This document shows positions 10,256 through 22,800 of a DNA stretch of 64,000 bases, piece after piece. The notes under the pieces are model-generated. The model was not told the DNA's origin and did not search any database. It saw only the letters and a list, made by a program, of their open reading frames with translations. A program made the translations under genes and the position numbers. The DNA comes from Watersipora subatra (Eukaryota; Bryozoa; Gymnolaemata; Cheilostomatida; Watersiporidae), in contig NC_088709.1 of NCBI RefSeq assembly GCF_963576615.1, positions 76,738,538 to 76,802,537 on the forward strand, written 5' to 3'. Each line of letters begins with the position of its first letter. The stretch's first letter is position 1.

Positions 10256-13200
10256 GTAAGCAGAATCAGTCATTAGGCTTTTACTCAACTGTGTTATAAC
10301 AGCAGTGGTTTGTATGAATAAGACACCCACTAACGTATTTTCTAAAACTAGAATGGCTATCTTGCTGTCAGAACTAGCAGATAGGTGTCACCAGTCTATG
10401 GCATGTTGTAAAAAGTGCTTGCACAGAAGATAAATGTTACTTGTCAAGGCACGTTATAAAAAGTTCTAGCAAAGTTCTAGCGCAACAAATAGGTGCCATC
10501 AGTCATGACATGTTGTAGAAAGTGCTTGCACATCAGAGAGGTGTCACAAGACAAAGCATTTTGCAGAAAGTGATTGAACAGCAGATAGGTGTTACCGGTC
10601 ATGGCATGTTGTGGAATGGAAAGTGCTTGCATAGCGGGATCGGTTTGCGCCAGTCAAGGCGTTTTGTAGCAAGTGATTACGAAGCCCATAGGTGCCACCG
10701 GTCATGGTATTTTGTAGGAAATATTAGCACTTTAAATATCTCTCACAAATTGTTTACTTACAAAAGCATCCAATTAAATACAAGGTTTTTTTTTACAGAT
10801 GACAGACTCACCCGCCTCGACACATACTAATCCACGTTTTCAGCACCAATACAGCGAGCTGCTGCAGTTAGGTGCGACAGACAGTGATGGTAGTGCTACC
10901 TACACCATGCCTGCGTACGGAGGTAGCGACGGTAGTCATACGACCTATTCGACCACGGCTCCTCTTTATCACAATCCTAACTGTCAGTGCCATCTCCAAC
11001 CGAGCCAGCCTGCGCAATGTCTCTCTCCAGCTAACCAAAGCGCTCGATCTGCGGAGAGCACCGACAGCAACATAACGACAGCTAGCGATGCAAAGAATGA
11101 TTGGAACACTCGAGGAAAGGAAAAATTGACAGTGAATAGGCTTAAGCAGCCGGTAGCGTGGATATGGATGAGTCTTTCCCTATTCTTATTCGCTCTCAGC
11201 ACACTGACCTTGACCCAGACGGGTTGGCTGGTCAATTCAAGAACGAGCGAGTCGCTTGGCCTCATCAAGCAGTGCAAAAGGAATGAAATAACGAATGATC
11301 TTAACTGCCAGCAATACGCGAGACTAGCCTCGATCTCTTGGAGGTTGACTCTCATCTTCTCCTGCCTCGCCGACACCTTGCTTGGACTCAGTTGGATATT
11401 AGCCTTAAGCACTATAACTTTAATCCAGAAAAAAACGAGGCGGCGCATCTCCTTCTTAGCAGGATACATGCAGCTATTTGCAGGTGAGTGTCACAGAACT
11501 GCCTGTGAGTCAGTTGTTTAGCGATCGTCTGCTGGCAGATACGAGTGATTGATTGAAGATTAATATCATAACCAGCCTGGCCGCAGTCAGGCCACTAAGT
11601 ACAAGCAATTGATAGCGCAGAGCAGCGGAGATGAAACTGGTTCACAACTCTGTCCTTTTCAATACAACAATGACAAGTAGAGAGCGTAGAGAGCTGAGTA
11701 GAGGCTTAGGGAGACGTGAACTCCTTTACCATGAGAAATCAGTATGAATTAGTGAAGCAGTGAGGAAAAAGAAAGCTGTTATGTGTAATAGATTAACTTG
11801 GCTGATCAAAGTCAGCATCATATCAACACCTGAATACCATAAAGTTTTATCACATTGCCAATGCGCTGCCGATAATGTGAGACGAATAATCCTTTATTTG
11901 CACCGCCAGCAGGAAGGCAACATAAAGCAAACACTCGCAGGCTTTCTCTTAAGTGCCAATAAACACAGATATGCTCAGGAATCGATAGGCTTTCTTGAGT
12001 GCTCCGCACAAACTATGGCAGAAACTAAAAACAAAACCCTGTGCTGACTTTCTGGCGACCTTTGCCGACACCAACCAATCAGTATATTCCTTTACCTTCT
12101 TACCAATATTTCTTGGTAGATCAAATACTGTAAACTCAAAAAACATTCAGATACATAACATGGTTTCATTCGGTCTCCGCTACTCTGCTCCCTCGGTAAC
12201 CTCAGGTCAAGTTCCTGAAGGCTTTTCAAATAAATTTATACAATAACCTCAGAAGTAATACAAACATTAGAGCTGTAGATAGCATTCTATGCCGCAAGAA
12301 AAAGTTTTAACGTTTTAAAAATATTGTGATGTAACTACGTATTTGTCAGTCTTTAAGTTTATTACATTTCATAGAGATGTTAGCATTAGTTAATACATCT
12401 ATGGGGCAAATGAAACACAAGCTAAACGACATCTTAAAGCTATATAAACTATTAAAGCTTTTCATAATTTGACATATATTGGGCTGACATATATTGGGCT
12501 GACATATATTGGGCTGACATATATTGGGCTGACATATATTGGGCTGACATATATTGGGCTGACATATATTGGGCTGACATATATTGGGCTGACATATATT
12601 GGGCTGACATATATTGGGCTGACATATATTGGGCTGACATATATTGGGCTGACATATATTGGGCTGACATATATTGGGCTGACATAAGCTGGTTACAGAT
12701 TTAATTGCCAAATGTTCAAGATAATATTATTTTCATTCTCATAATTTAATATAGATATACCTTTTAGGATTTACAGGCTATTCAGTGACATGAGGCTTAT
12801 AAGAAGCATACAACCAGTAAATGTATCAAAAATTTACCAAGTAACCCTCGCCCCTCCATCCGTTCACAAAAGTTTTAAAAATTGACGGTCAGGTGGATGT
12901 GAAAGTATAGGGTTGCGGCGGACAGCCCTCAACGGCTACACATGTAAAATTGACAGCACCCTCTATTCATAATCAATTAGCCTCTCCTTGCAACACATCA
13001 GCTACCAACCCCTCCCTCTTTCGTAGCAGATACATAAAAATTGGAACTTGTATCCCTGACAGCTCGCTGCCCATCAGTTTTCATTACCAGTCGCAGAAGA
13101 TAAAGCGATGATAATAATAATGAAATAAATATTTCTGAGTATTGATGCTGATGATAAGCATGTGGGCTTATTGTCAGAGAGTGATGCTTACATGACAACA

Positions 13201-15132
13201 TTACAAACATAGTCATGAGCAGTGTTGAGTCCACATGAGTTCAAATTGCTTTGATGTGCCTACGCATAGCTATCCCGACTAAGCTGTACCCTTATCACAT
13301 CCAATCCTAGCGTAGTACCAAAAATATTAATAGCAATGAATTCTAATCAGTGCATGTAGAGCTACGACAAAGTCTCTCGGATACAAATAGCAAATGTACA
13401 GCTATGAATGTACACCTGTGTGTTATCAAATGATTTTGTTAACTCAAAGCCAGCTAGCTACATATATTCAGTGGGTGACCAAAACAGTCTCTTTTATGGC
13501 TGCCGCTATCCCTTTGCAATGCTTCCGACTGACTCTGGGGAGAAAAAGCTTTCTTTGAGAAAGGAAGAACTGATTGTAGCAGTGACTTCCTAGGCTGGGT
13601 TAAACTAACTAATATTACAAAAATATTTAGCTTTAACTAAAACAAAGAGAGTTTGACTTTGCGAGGCTGCTATTTATTCCTGGTAAACATTAAAGTAAAT
13701 CAATCTAAGTCAAACATGTTTGTCTTTCAAACGAGGACACATGAGTTACAGTATCCTCAAGCCAAGCTTTCACACCACAAAAATCGCAGTAAGACTAACA
13801 GATACTTCCTTCACAGATGTATTTGCTTTCTGAAAACTGTTTCTGATATCCTTCAAAGACATCAAACTAATAAAACATCTTGTTTTCAATAATAGTACAG
13901 AGACCGAAAACCATTTTTGATAGTTGAGATCTTCAGCCAAACTATAAGGCATATCCTTGCAGCCTCTTCATGCTGACCAACAGCCATCTTTGTTTGTTAA
14001 AAGAAAGACTTATCACTCAATCTCTTGGTTCATTGTTGAAAAAAGTTTATTAATTTATTTTAATTTGAGTAGCTTAAATTAAAATTTAGATAACATAACT
14101 TGAATTTAAATAATGAATTTTTTTAAGTAGACTCAAGTTGTAAGTAGGCTGTATTATTTTACTAATTTAGTAACTTTATAGGAGCTAAACTTTCTGAATT
14201 GACGTCATTTCTCTAGTTTTATCAGGTCCATTAGCAACCTTTTTCTAGTTTTATCAGGTCTATTAGCAACCTTTCTCTAGTTGTATCAGGTCTATTAGCA
14301 ACATTTCTCTAGTTGTATCAGGTCTATTAGCAACATTTCTCTAGTTTTATCAGGTCTATTAGCAACCTTTCTCTAGTTTTATCAGGTCCATTAGCAACAT
14401 TTCTCTAGTTTTATCAGGTCTATTAGCAACATTTCTCTAGTTTTATCAGGTCTATTAGCAACCTTTCTCTAGTTTTATCAGGTCTATTAGCAACATTTCT
14501 CTAGTTTTATCAGGTCTATTAGCAACCTTTCTCTAGTTTTATCAGGTCTATTAGCAACCTTTCTCTAGTTTTATCAGGTCTATTAGCAACATTTCTCTAG
14601 TTTTATCAGGTATATTAGCAACCTTTCTCTAGTTTTATCAGGTCTATTAGCAACCTTTCTCCAGTTTTATCAGGTCTATTAGCAACATTTGTCAAAGCAT
14701 AGCAGGTTGAATACTATTTGAAGTAGGTTTATCAGGAGATGCAATATAACACCGAGTATGATTGCGATTGTTCATAGACATCTCAGTGTGGAATTAAGTA
14801 ACATGTAACTCGTACTAGAGTTAACTCGTATATTCAAAGTTGTTTTTCTTCTATACTTATAGCTTAAACTATATCTGCTATTTGCAGCCGTCCTATTCAC
14901 AACAGCCATCATGTTCTACATGGTTGGATTAGATTCAAAGGTGGTCAGGGAGATTTGCGGGACCAACAGCTCTATATTTCGGACAGGCGATTGTGATGTG
15001 GGATGGAGTTATCTGCTTTTAACAATCACTTCCTCCCTCTGCTTTCTGCTACCAGTCTTGTCACACTATATAGACTATACTTTGTGCAACAAACCAGAGA
15101 GAAGGCGTGATTCGGAATACATAACTACATAA
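10208..15132 (+). CDS. LHFPL-family tetraspan membrane protein, 325 aa, exons 10208-10255, 10799-11483, 14888-15132
   Basis: Three coding exons with consensus junctions (phases 0 and 1) encode 325 residues. Four hydrophobic segments lie near residues 136-157, 198-224, 236-258 and 284-305. The third-fourth loop reads GLDSKVVREICG, then FRTGDCDVGWSYLL, which matches the LHFPL hallmark (G-W-D-S-E-E-V, C-G, G-x-C-x-V-G-W-A-Y). LHFPL proteins are four-pass membrane proteins, members of which act as auxiliary subunits of ion channels or receptors at the plasma membrane. The subfamily cannot be fixed here. Unusual is the cytoplasmic N-terminus of about 130 Ser/Thr/Gln-rich residues, much longer than in typical members. 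The first ATG at 10208 was chosen because its 16 codons join exactly in frame to the second exon. A two-codon upstream ORF (ATG ATC TAG at 10198-10206) ends one base before it. The product may instead begin at the ATG that opens exon 10799. The last exon ends ERRRDSEYITT. Confidence 0.85.
10373..10720. repeat. Diverged ~50-60-bp tandem repeat in LHFPL intron 1
   Basis: About six degenerate units share ATAGGTG(C/T)CACC, GTCATGGCATGTTGTA and AAGTGCTTGCA-like words. It is older and more eroded than the other arrays. Confidence 0.75.
12471..12685. repeat. 15-bp minisatellite, ~14 copies, in LHFPL intron 2
   Basis: Perfect repeats of GACATATATTGGGCT. The period is divisible by three, so long ORFs appear on both strands; these are artefacts. 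Confidence 0.98.
14211..14690. repeat. 32-bp minisatellite, 15 copies, in LHFPL intron 2
   Basis: The unit is CTCTAGTTTTATCAGGT followed by CTATTAGCAACATTT. It ends about 200 bp before the last coding exon. Variants alternate ACATTT and ACCTTT. Confidence 0.97.
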
Positions 15133-15569
15133 CTTAAAGACTTGATGCTATGCACAGCCCATCCCTCGCGATCATAAGGACTGGAGCACAGTCTACTTAG
15201 CTCAAGATTATATTTTGTACTAGTTTCCTCGGTGCATTCTGTATTTTTATAGAACTTCAATGTAAATACAAGAGAGTATTCTATGACAGCAACATTTTCT
15301 TCTTTCACGTTATCCCCCTTACATTGAACAGTCCTATCTCATATCTTAGTTTTAAAATAGAGCACAGCATGCCCTCTTCACTAGAGATAGTTTCTCCTTC
15401 CGCAATCCATTCAAGGAACTCGCTTGCTGAAGGTCAGATCTTTGACCACTTCACAAGAAAAAGGAAGCAACATCTCACCCAGATGCAAATTTATTTTGAC
15501 AAGCTCGACCAGGATGCTCATTGGCTGAAGAATGCGAGTGTTGTTGAAGCCGAATGCAGCATTGCATTA

Positions 15570-15575
15570 AATAAA
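15570..15575 (+). terminator. Putative polyadenylation signal AATAAA for the LHFPL gene
   Basis: The canonical hexamer lies about 440 bases after the LHFPL stop. It is the first AATAAA on this strand after the stop, giving a 3' UTR of about 450-470 bases. Confidence 0.45.
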
Positions 15576-15899
15576 CAAAGGAAAGGTTCAGCAATGACGA
15601 AGAAAAATGATGCTTGAATTATGGATGAGTTAGTTATGTAATATGGACTGCGGGGTAGCTGTTTAGCTGGCATGTCTAGCACCTGCACTGCTGCCGTTTG
15701 CTTAACACCTGCGAAGTGCTGCCATAGCGTGGCTAGCTCCTCTATAATGGACTAGAACAAACTAGTAGAGGGGTACTAGGTAAAGGGATGGATAGTTATA
15801 CAAGCCATTTTGAGATATTAAACAAAGATATATATATTCAGTCTCACGGAGAAAAAAAACTTCCCATGAAGGCGCAAATGAGAGCGGTTCAAGCTATCT

Positions 15900-16967
15900 C
15901 CACCAAATACATTGTAGTGATGGTATCTACCAAATACATTGTAGTGATGGTATCTACCAAATACATTGTAGTGATGGTAGCTACCAAATACATTGTAGTG
16001 ATGGTATCTACCAAATACATTGTAGTGATGGTACCTACCAAATACATTGTAGTGATGGTACCTACCAAATACATTGTAGTGATGGTATCTACCAAATACA
16101 TTGTAGTGATGGTACCTACCAAATACATTGTAGTGATGGTACCTACCAAATACATTGTAGTGATGGTATCTACCAAATACATTGTAGTGATGGTATCTAC
16201 CAAATACATTGTAGTGATGGTATCTACCAAATACATTGTAGTGATGGTACCTACCAAATACATTGTAGTGATGGTACCTACCAAATACATTGTAGTGATG
16301 GTATCTACCAAATACATTGTAGTGATGGTATCTACCAAATACATTGTAGTGATGGTACCTACCAAATACATTGTAGTGATGGTACCTACCAAATACATTG
16401 TAGTGATGGTACCTACCAAATACATTGTAGTGATGGTATCTACCAAATATATTGTAGTGATGGTATCTACCAAATACATTGTAGTGATGGTATCTACCAA
16501 ATACATTGTAGTGATGGTACCTACCAAATACATTGTAGTGATGGTATCTACCAAATACATTGTAGTGATGGTACCTACCAAATACATTGTAGTGATGGTA
16601 CCTACCAAATACATTGTAGTGATGGTATCTACCAAATATATTGTAGTGATGGTATCTACCAAATACATTGTAGTGATGGTACCTACCAAATACATTGTAG
16701 TGATGGTACCTACCAAATACATTGTAGTGATGGTACCTACCAAATACATTGTAGTGATGGTATCTACCAAATATATTGTAGTGATGGTATCTACCAAATA
16801 CATTGTAGTGATGGTATCTACCAAATACATTGTAGTGATGGTACCTACCAAATACATTGTAGTGATGGTATCTACCAAATACATTGTAGTGATGGTATCT
16901 ACCAAATACATTGTAGTGATGGTATCTACCAAATACATTGCAGTGATGGTAGCTACCAAATACATTG
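15900..16967. repeat. 27-bp minisatellite, ~39 copies, ending in an inverted unit
   Basis: The unit is TACCAAATACATTG followed by TAGTGATGGTATC. The position-24/26 variants (ATC, ACC, AGC) form a mosaic. The last copy is followed by its reverse complement, giving a perfect hairpin at 16939-16985. The 27-bp period makes 358-400-codon ORFs in three frames, all low-complexity artefacts. Confidence 0.97.
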
Positions 16968-16985
16968 GTAGCTACCATCACTGCA

Positions 16986-18359
16986 TATAGTTTTATCTTC
17001 TAATGCCAAATTCATATGGCCTGAGCTCAATTATAAAACTATAACTTAGTTTAAATTGAGCAGCCTCAAAATCTAACAAAAAACGTTTCATAGAAACAAC
17101 AACCCCTTCAGCTCGGCGCTCCCTGGCAATTGAATCGAAGCTTATTTAGCCCTCATTATACACCTGGTTATACATATATAATGGTATTCTATGGTATCCT
17201 CAAGTCAGTTTTCTTTTTAACAGAACACATTTTCAGTTAGAAAACGTAATAAAAAACCGATAACAATTGAAACAACTTGCCTTGCATACTAGAGGAATTG
17301 AAAATAAGGCAAGAAAGCGCCTAGTAAGAGAGGATTACTCCAGAACAGAAATAAGGGTTTGCGAAGAGTTTAGGAACAGGGCCTACTTGATGAAAAACAT
17401 AGCTGAAAGAAGGCCTATAAAGACAGCTAAAATGTTTGCCTACCGGATGGAACATCACTAACAGCTCTAGAAGTTGAGGTTCGTCTGCTCTCGGTAGTAA
17501 ATACACTCCTTGTCTCCCAGGTGACGGGTGTTAGAGATGTAAAGTTAGTCATGTCGTCTAAACATCAAGCGAGTGTGACAACAAAAAGCAGGTGCAAAGC
17601 AACATAATCTACCAGAAACACAAAGTGAAGCTGTGCGTACACCATGCAGGGATGATAAAAGACTGACATTCTGTGCAGGTAGTTCCAGACAGAACAAAAC
17701 ATTAGATGCCTAAATATGAATATGGGTGATCCATGTTGTCACAAAATAAACGAAAAGCATAATCCTAGATTTAGCAAGCGTATGCACAGTTTCCTGGTGT
17801 TAAAAACAAAAGCGTGTTGTAGCTGCATGCTCTTTTCATGTAGAGGAGACAACTTCAGCACAAGCTACATACTATACTACAATTAAACCAACTAGAGCCA
17901 ATGGATGCTGGGTGAGTAACTCGCATGATTAACCAACATGATTGGATGACACCAATTACCTACTTCTAGATTCTATCACCTTGTTTACATATTTCACTTA
18001 TTTTTAGCATTATGCTGTAACATCAGTGAATGTTATAACACCAACAGAAAAGAATAAATTTTGTGAGTTGTACAATGAGGAATTGCCTGCTCATAATTGC
18101 CGATGCCTTATCTAGTTGCTCACCCATAGAGTGCTAATATGTTTGCCTAAAACACAAATATTTGCATTTCATATCTGGTTAGATTTCATAGTTTGCCTGC
18201 TTTTTGATGTAAATTAAGTAAAAAATGAATTAGCCAACAGCGTGAGTATAGCAAGCCTTAAAACAGTTAATGTGACTATTGCTGACAACACTAATTGATA
18301 CACACTGCAGCATGAAGCACAAGCTATGATTTATGAGCGATTCCCAGAGCTTCACTAAC
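16986..18359. other. No confident gene; one + strand open segment at 17264-17461
   Basis: The 65-codon + strand frame ends at a stop after FAYRMEHH and is Lys/Arg/Glu-rich. It could be a terminal exon if the AG at about 17291 is an acceptor, but no partner exon was found. The rest is AT-rich spacer. Confidence 0.3.
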
Positions 18360-19894
18360 CAGATACAGACACGCCTATAGTGCTAGCTTCTTCTCCCGCC
18401 TGAAGAGGATGTGGAGCTGGCATTGACTCAGATACACGGATAGCCTGAGATCCAATTTCTGCATGATCTGATTCATCGCTGCTGGAGTTGTCTCTGCCTT
18501 GCAGTTCAGATTTCTCATAGAGACTGCGGTACTGGCTGCAGAAGATAGCAATGGGCTAATAAAGCAAAGCTAAAAAGACCACATTTACACAGTTTTTGTA
18601 TTAATATAAAGTACATTACCATGTTTTAAGAAATAAGATAAAGATTTCTAGTAGAATGCAAGTCTTCTGACAGACTTTGAAAATTCCAAATGACAGTACA
18701 AATAACTGCTCAACTTAGAGATATTCTGAACTTTAAATTGTTATTAAAAATGGCAAAACAGCAGTTTCAGGCAACCACACATCTTCTACTGTTGCTGTTT
18801 GGAAATACACAATAGATTTATACGCAATAGAGTGGTTATACGCAATAGAGTGGTTATACACAATAGAGTGGTTATATGAAATAGAGTGGTTATATGCAAT
18901 AGAGTGGTTATACGCAATAGAGTGGTTATACGCAATAGAGTGGTTATACGCAATAGAGTGGTTATATGAAATAGAGTGGTTATATGCAATAGAGTGGTTA
19001 TACGCAATAAAGTGGTTATACGCAATAGAGTGGTTATACGCAATAGAGTGGTTATACACAATAGAGTGGTTATATGAAATAGAGTGGTTATATGCAATAG
19101 AGTGGTTATACGCAATAGAGTGGTTATACGCAATAGAGTGGTTATACGCAATAGAGTGGTTATATGAAATAGAGTGGTTATATGCAATAGAGTGGTTATA
19201 TGCAATAGAGTGGTTATACGCAATAGAGTGGTTATATGAAATAGAGTGGTTATACACAATAGAGTGGTTATACGCAATAGAGTGGTTATACACAATAGAG
19301 TGGTTATATGAAATAGAGTGGTTATATGCAATAGAGTGGTTATATGCAATAGAGTGGTTATACGCAATAGAGTGGTTATACGCAATAGAGTGGTTATACA
19401 CAAATACCTCTACAAGCACCACCAAAAATTGATGAAAAGTGAATCATTACCGCTCTGCTCGATAATCATCAAATGTTGGTTTCACATCGTCTTGTTCTGG
19501 GCTCATCAGACCATCGGCAAGGTTTATAGTTGTTTCTGTGAATGGAGTTATCGCACCTTGGTACGCATCCTCACTATCATTGTCTTCCAATGCCCGGCTT
19601 GATTTATCACCTGCAATGATTTCAAAAAAACCTATATGCAAGGGTAATATAGAGCAGTATGATTCAAGAGAGAGAATATAAATGTATAGACCTTTGTAAA
19701 CATACAGCCTTACCTCCATGAGTATGCAGAAAGCTATCTGGGTCCATGTCCCTTTCACTGAAAGGAGTCACAACATCTGTAGTCACCTCTGTCATACTAC
19801 CATCACTCAGGTCACTGTCATCAGAGTCAGTATCATCGCCGAGGGTATGACCGAATGGTAATGGAGTACCCTTCATGGCATCTTTGTTGCTTTT
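18360..19894 (-). CDS. Acidic Ser/Asp-rich linker after AAA3, 3 exons (19714-19894, 19451-19610, 18360-18535)
   Basis: Three exons continue the frame from AAA3 (phases 0, 1, 2) and end with one base left over at 18360 (donor CTG|GTTAGT). In ordinary dyneins AAA4 follows AAA3 within a short linker; here about 170 residues of acidic, low-complexity sequence are inserted. Examples are DDTDSDDSDLSDGS, ALEDNDSEDAY and GRDNSSSDESDH. The first two exons share a motif, VVTPFSERD and AITPFTETT, suggesting an old internal duplication. No known domain is recognised; the segment is probably disordered and rich in casein-kinase-like sites. Splice sites are good, including GCG|GTAATG at 19451. A dense 18-bp repeat array begins about 45 bp downstream of the 19451 donor, between it and the next exon. 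Confidence 0.75.
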
Positions 19895-22800
19895 CTACAG
19901 AGAGTAGATAACTCTAGTAGCGGTAATTATTCACCTAACTTGTAAATATTAATCTAAGTCACTAATACTACAGTCAGACATGTAAATATTAATCCAAGTC
20001 ACTAATACTACAGTCAGACATGTAAGTATTAATCCAAGTCACTAATACTACAGTCAGACATGTAAATATTAATCCAAGTCACTAATACTACAGTCAGACA
20101 TGTAAATATTAATCCAAGTCACTAATACTACAGTCAGACACGTAAATATTAATCCAAGTCACTAATACTACGGTCAGACATGTAAATATTAATCCAAGTC
20201 ACTAATACTACAGTCAGACATGTAAATATTAATCCAAGTCACTAATACTACAGTCAGACATGTAAATATTAATCCAAGTCACTAATACTACGGTCAGACA
20301 TGTAAATATTAATCCAAGTCACTAATACTACAGTCAGACATGTAAATATTAATCCAAGTCACTAATACTACAGTCAGACATGTAAATATTAATCCAAGTC
20401 ACTAATACTACAGTCAGACATGTAAATATTAATCCAAGTCACTAATACTACAGTCAGACATGTAAATATTAATCCAAGTCACTAATACTACAGTCAGACA
20501 CGTAAATATTAATCCAAGTCACTAATACTACAGTCAGACATGTAAATATTAATCCAAGTCACTAATACTACAGTCAGACATGTAAATATTAATCCAAGTC
20601 ACTAATGCTACGGTCAGACATGTAGCAGCGAATAAACTTCCTACCTCATACAGCTTTTTGTCTTCCATCACCGCCCGCATGTGCCGAGAAGCAGCATGGG
20701 AATCTATCCAATCAGGACTTGCGGTACAAAAATGTTTTTCTACTAGATCTCTTAGTGTCCGCCTAAACCAAAGATCATCTACAAGAAAATTCCAAAGTTG
20801 ACAAAGTGATCTGTTGTATCCGCAACAGTCTTGGTTTTAAATGGTTGAAACTAAGATAGCAGTTGCTTTCTCATGAATAATTAAAGTATTGTAGCTTTCC
20901 AGGGACAATTGCTCTATGTCCCTAAATCAGAATTGCTCCGTTTGAACTCCTTTTAAAATCTGTTAATTTGCTTCAATAAACCAAACATTCAGACTACGGT
21001 GATTTTAGTGAGCTTACACAAAGGGAGAAGTGGGTGTTAAACAAAGGGGGGGGGGAAGAGTTACACAAGGGGGGGGTGAAGAGTCAGCTGGAGACTTGGC
21101 CTAGCTAATCATGTCCTTTGATAAAATTGCCATGAAGTTTAAATGATATTCTTCTGTTTAGTTAAGTGATTCGTAATTTCAGATTAGTTTACTTTTATCT
21201 TAGATAACAGAATTCAACGAAGAAGGGCCAATGACAACACCCAAAATAAGCAAAAGTTCATTAAAATTGAACTACAAGAAACAGTCATAAAATGAAAGCT
21301 AAAATAATCGGAAGTACAGTCCTGCCTCGATTTACGATCATCTCAATTTGCAACTAATTTTACGTATGATGTAAAACTTGAGCAAATATCTGTTCAATAA
21401 TCGGACATAAATGTAAATTCAGACATATGTCTGAACTTTCTAGAGGTACTGCAGTTGTAGATAAGTGCGTAATGCTTTTCCTTGAATTGAAACAAAAAAT
21501 AACTAAAAAACGCGAGCAAACATCTTTTAACATATTTTGTAAAACTATCGATAGGGAGACAATGAAAGCCATGCAAAAAATAAGCAAAAGTGAACAGACT
21601 ATAAAATGGCCATTAAAAGGTAGAAAATATCAGATGTAAAAACTAAAACTATAAATAGGTTATATTAATTTTATGTTTATGTAACCTAACTTAGACTAGT
21701 TCCACATGACTAGTTCCTAGACTAGTTCCATCAACTGCTCTACTCATGTCCATATTCCCTGTTCACAGGTCTCTAATGTCTCAATACAAAAGTACAATAG
21801 CAAAGTGACAATACAAATATTTTTGTTTATAATTATTTTACTTACCTAGTGTATAACTTAATGTTTTACCCGTAGTTTCATACAAAACTCTATTTACCAT
21901 ATTTGTTCTGAGGCCAACATACCAACCACCATATTTGTTCTGAGGCCAACATACCAACCACCATATTTGTTCTGAGGCCAACATACCAATTGTTAAGGTA
22001 TTGATATTTTAACTTAATTAAACAAAATACATTGTGTGTTTTTGAGAACTAAACATGAAAACAGAATAAGTTTGTATGTCAAGGTTTGACTGTAAATGTT
22101 TAGTTTGTATGTCAAGGTATGACAGTAAATGTTTAGTTTGTATGTCAAGGTTTGACTGTAAATGTTTAATTTGTATGTCAAGGTATGACTGTAAATGTTT
22201 AGTTTGTATGTCAAGGTATGACAGTAAATGTTTAGTTTGTATGTCAAGGTTTGACTGTAAATGTTTAATTTGTATGTCAAGGTATGACTGTAAATGTTTA
22301 GTTTGTATGTCAAGGTATGACTGTAAATGTTTAGTTTGTATGTCAAGTTATGACTGTAAATGTTTTAGAACAATTAATGTTTGAGAGTTTGGAATCCTGC
22401 GTTATTTGTTGCTAGAAATTTGACTGAAGCTAATTCTTACGACCTCGCACAGATGAAATGATGATTTTATCTCAAGATTTGTGGTTCACCCATTGAAGCA
22501 GATATTATCCATGCACTTACCTATTGTAAAACTCACTTAAATATTTGCTTAGTTGATGAATATGATTAGTGCGGTCAGATTTCTATGATTATGTTAGCAC
22601 GAAAATGGAAGACGAAAATGTATAATGCGAGTATTATAAATCGTATGTATATAAGTCGCAACACGAGATATGACTACAAATATACAAAGTAGCAATAACA
22701 CCTTGATTATTTCACCTGGTTTAATCATCACCACCAAGAGGACTTTGCGATTGGCTTGCTGAAACCTTTGAATTTTCCAAGCTCTCTAAACACTTAAAGT

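Noticed and set aside
15324-15617. 97-codon ORF after the LHFPL stop
   Set aside because: Lies in the probable 3' UTR, spans the AATAAA and has no domain; treated as chance.
15788-16990. 400-codon ORF and two long antisense ORFs
   Set aside because: They consist almost wholly of 9-residue repeats generated by the 27-bp minisatellite, open in several frames at once, with no splice or promoter context.
17444-17484. 41-nt - strand segment DEPQLLELLVMFHP as the next dynein exon after 18360
   Set aside because: The phase fits on entry, but its acceptor lacks a pyrimidine tract, no suitable following exon was found, and it overlaps the + strand open segment.
21040-21080. G-run pair as a quadruplex
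   Set aside because: Only two long G tracts within a small local duplication; not enough ordered runs to claim a specific structure.
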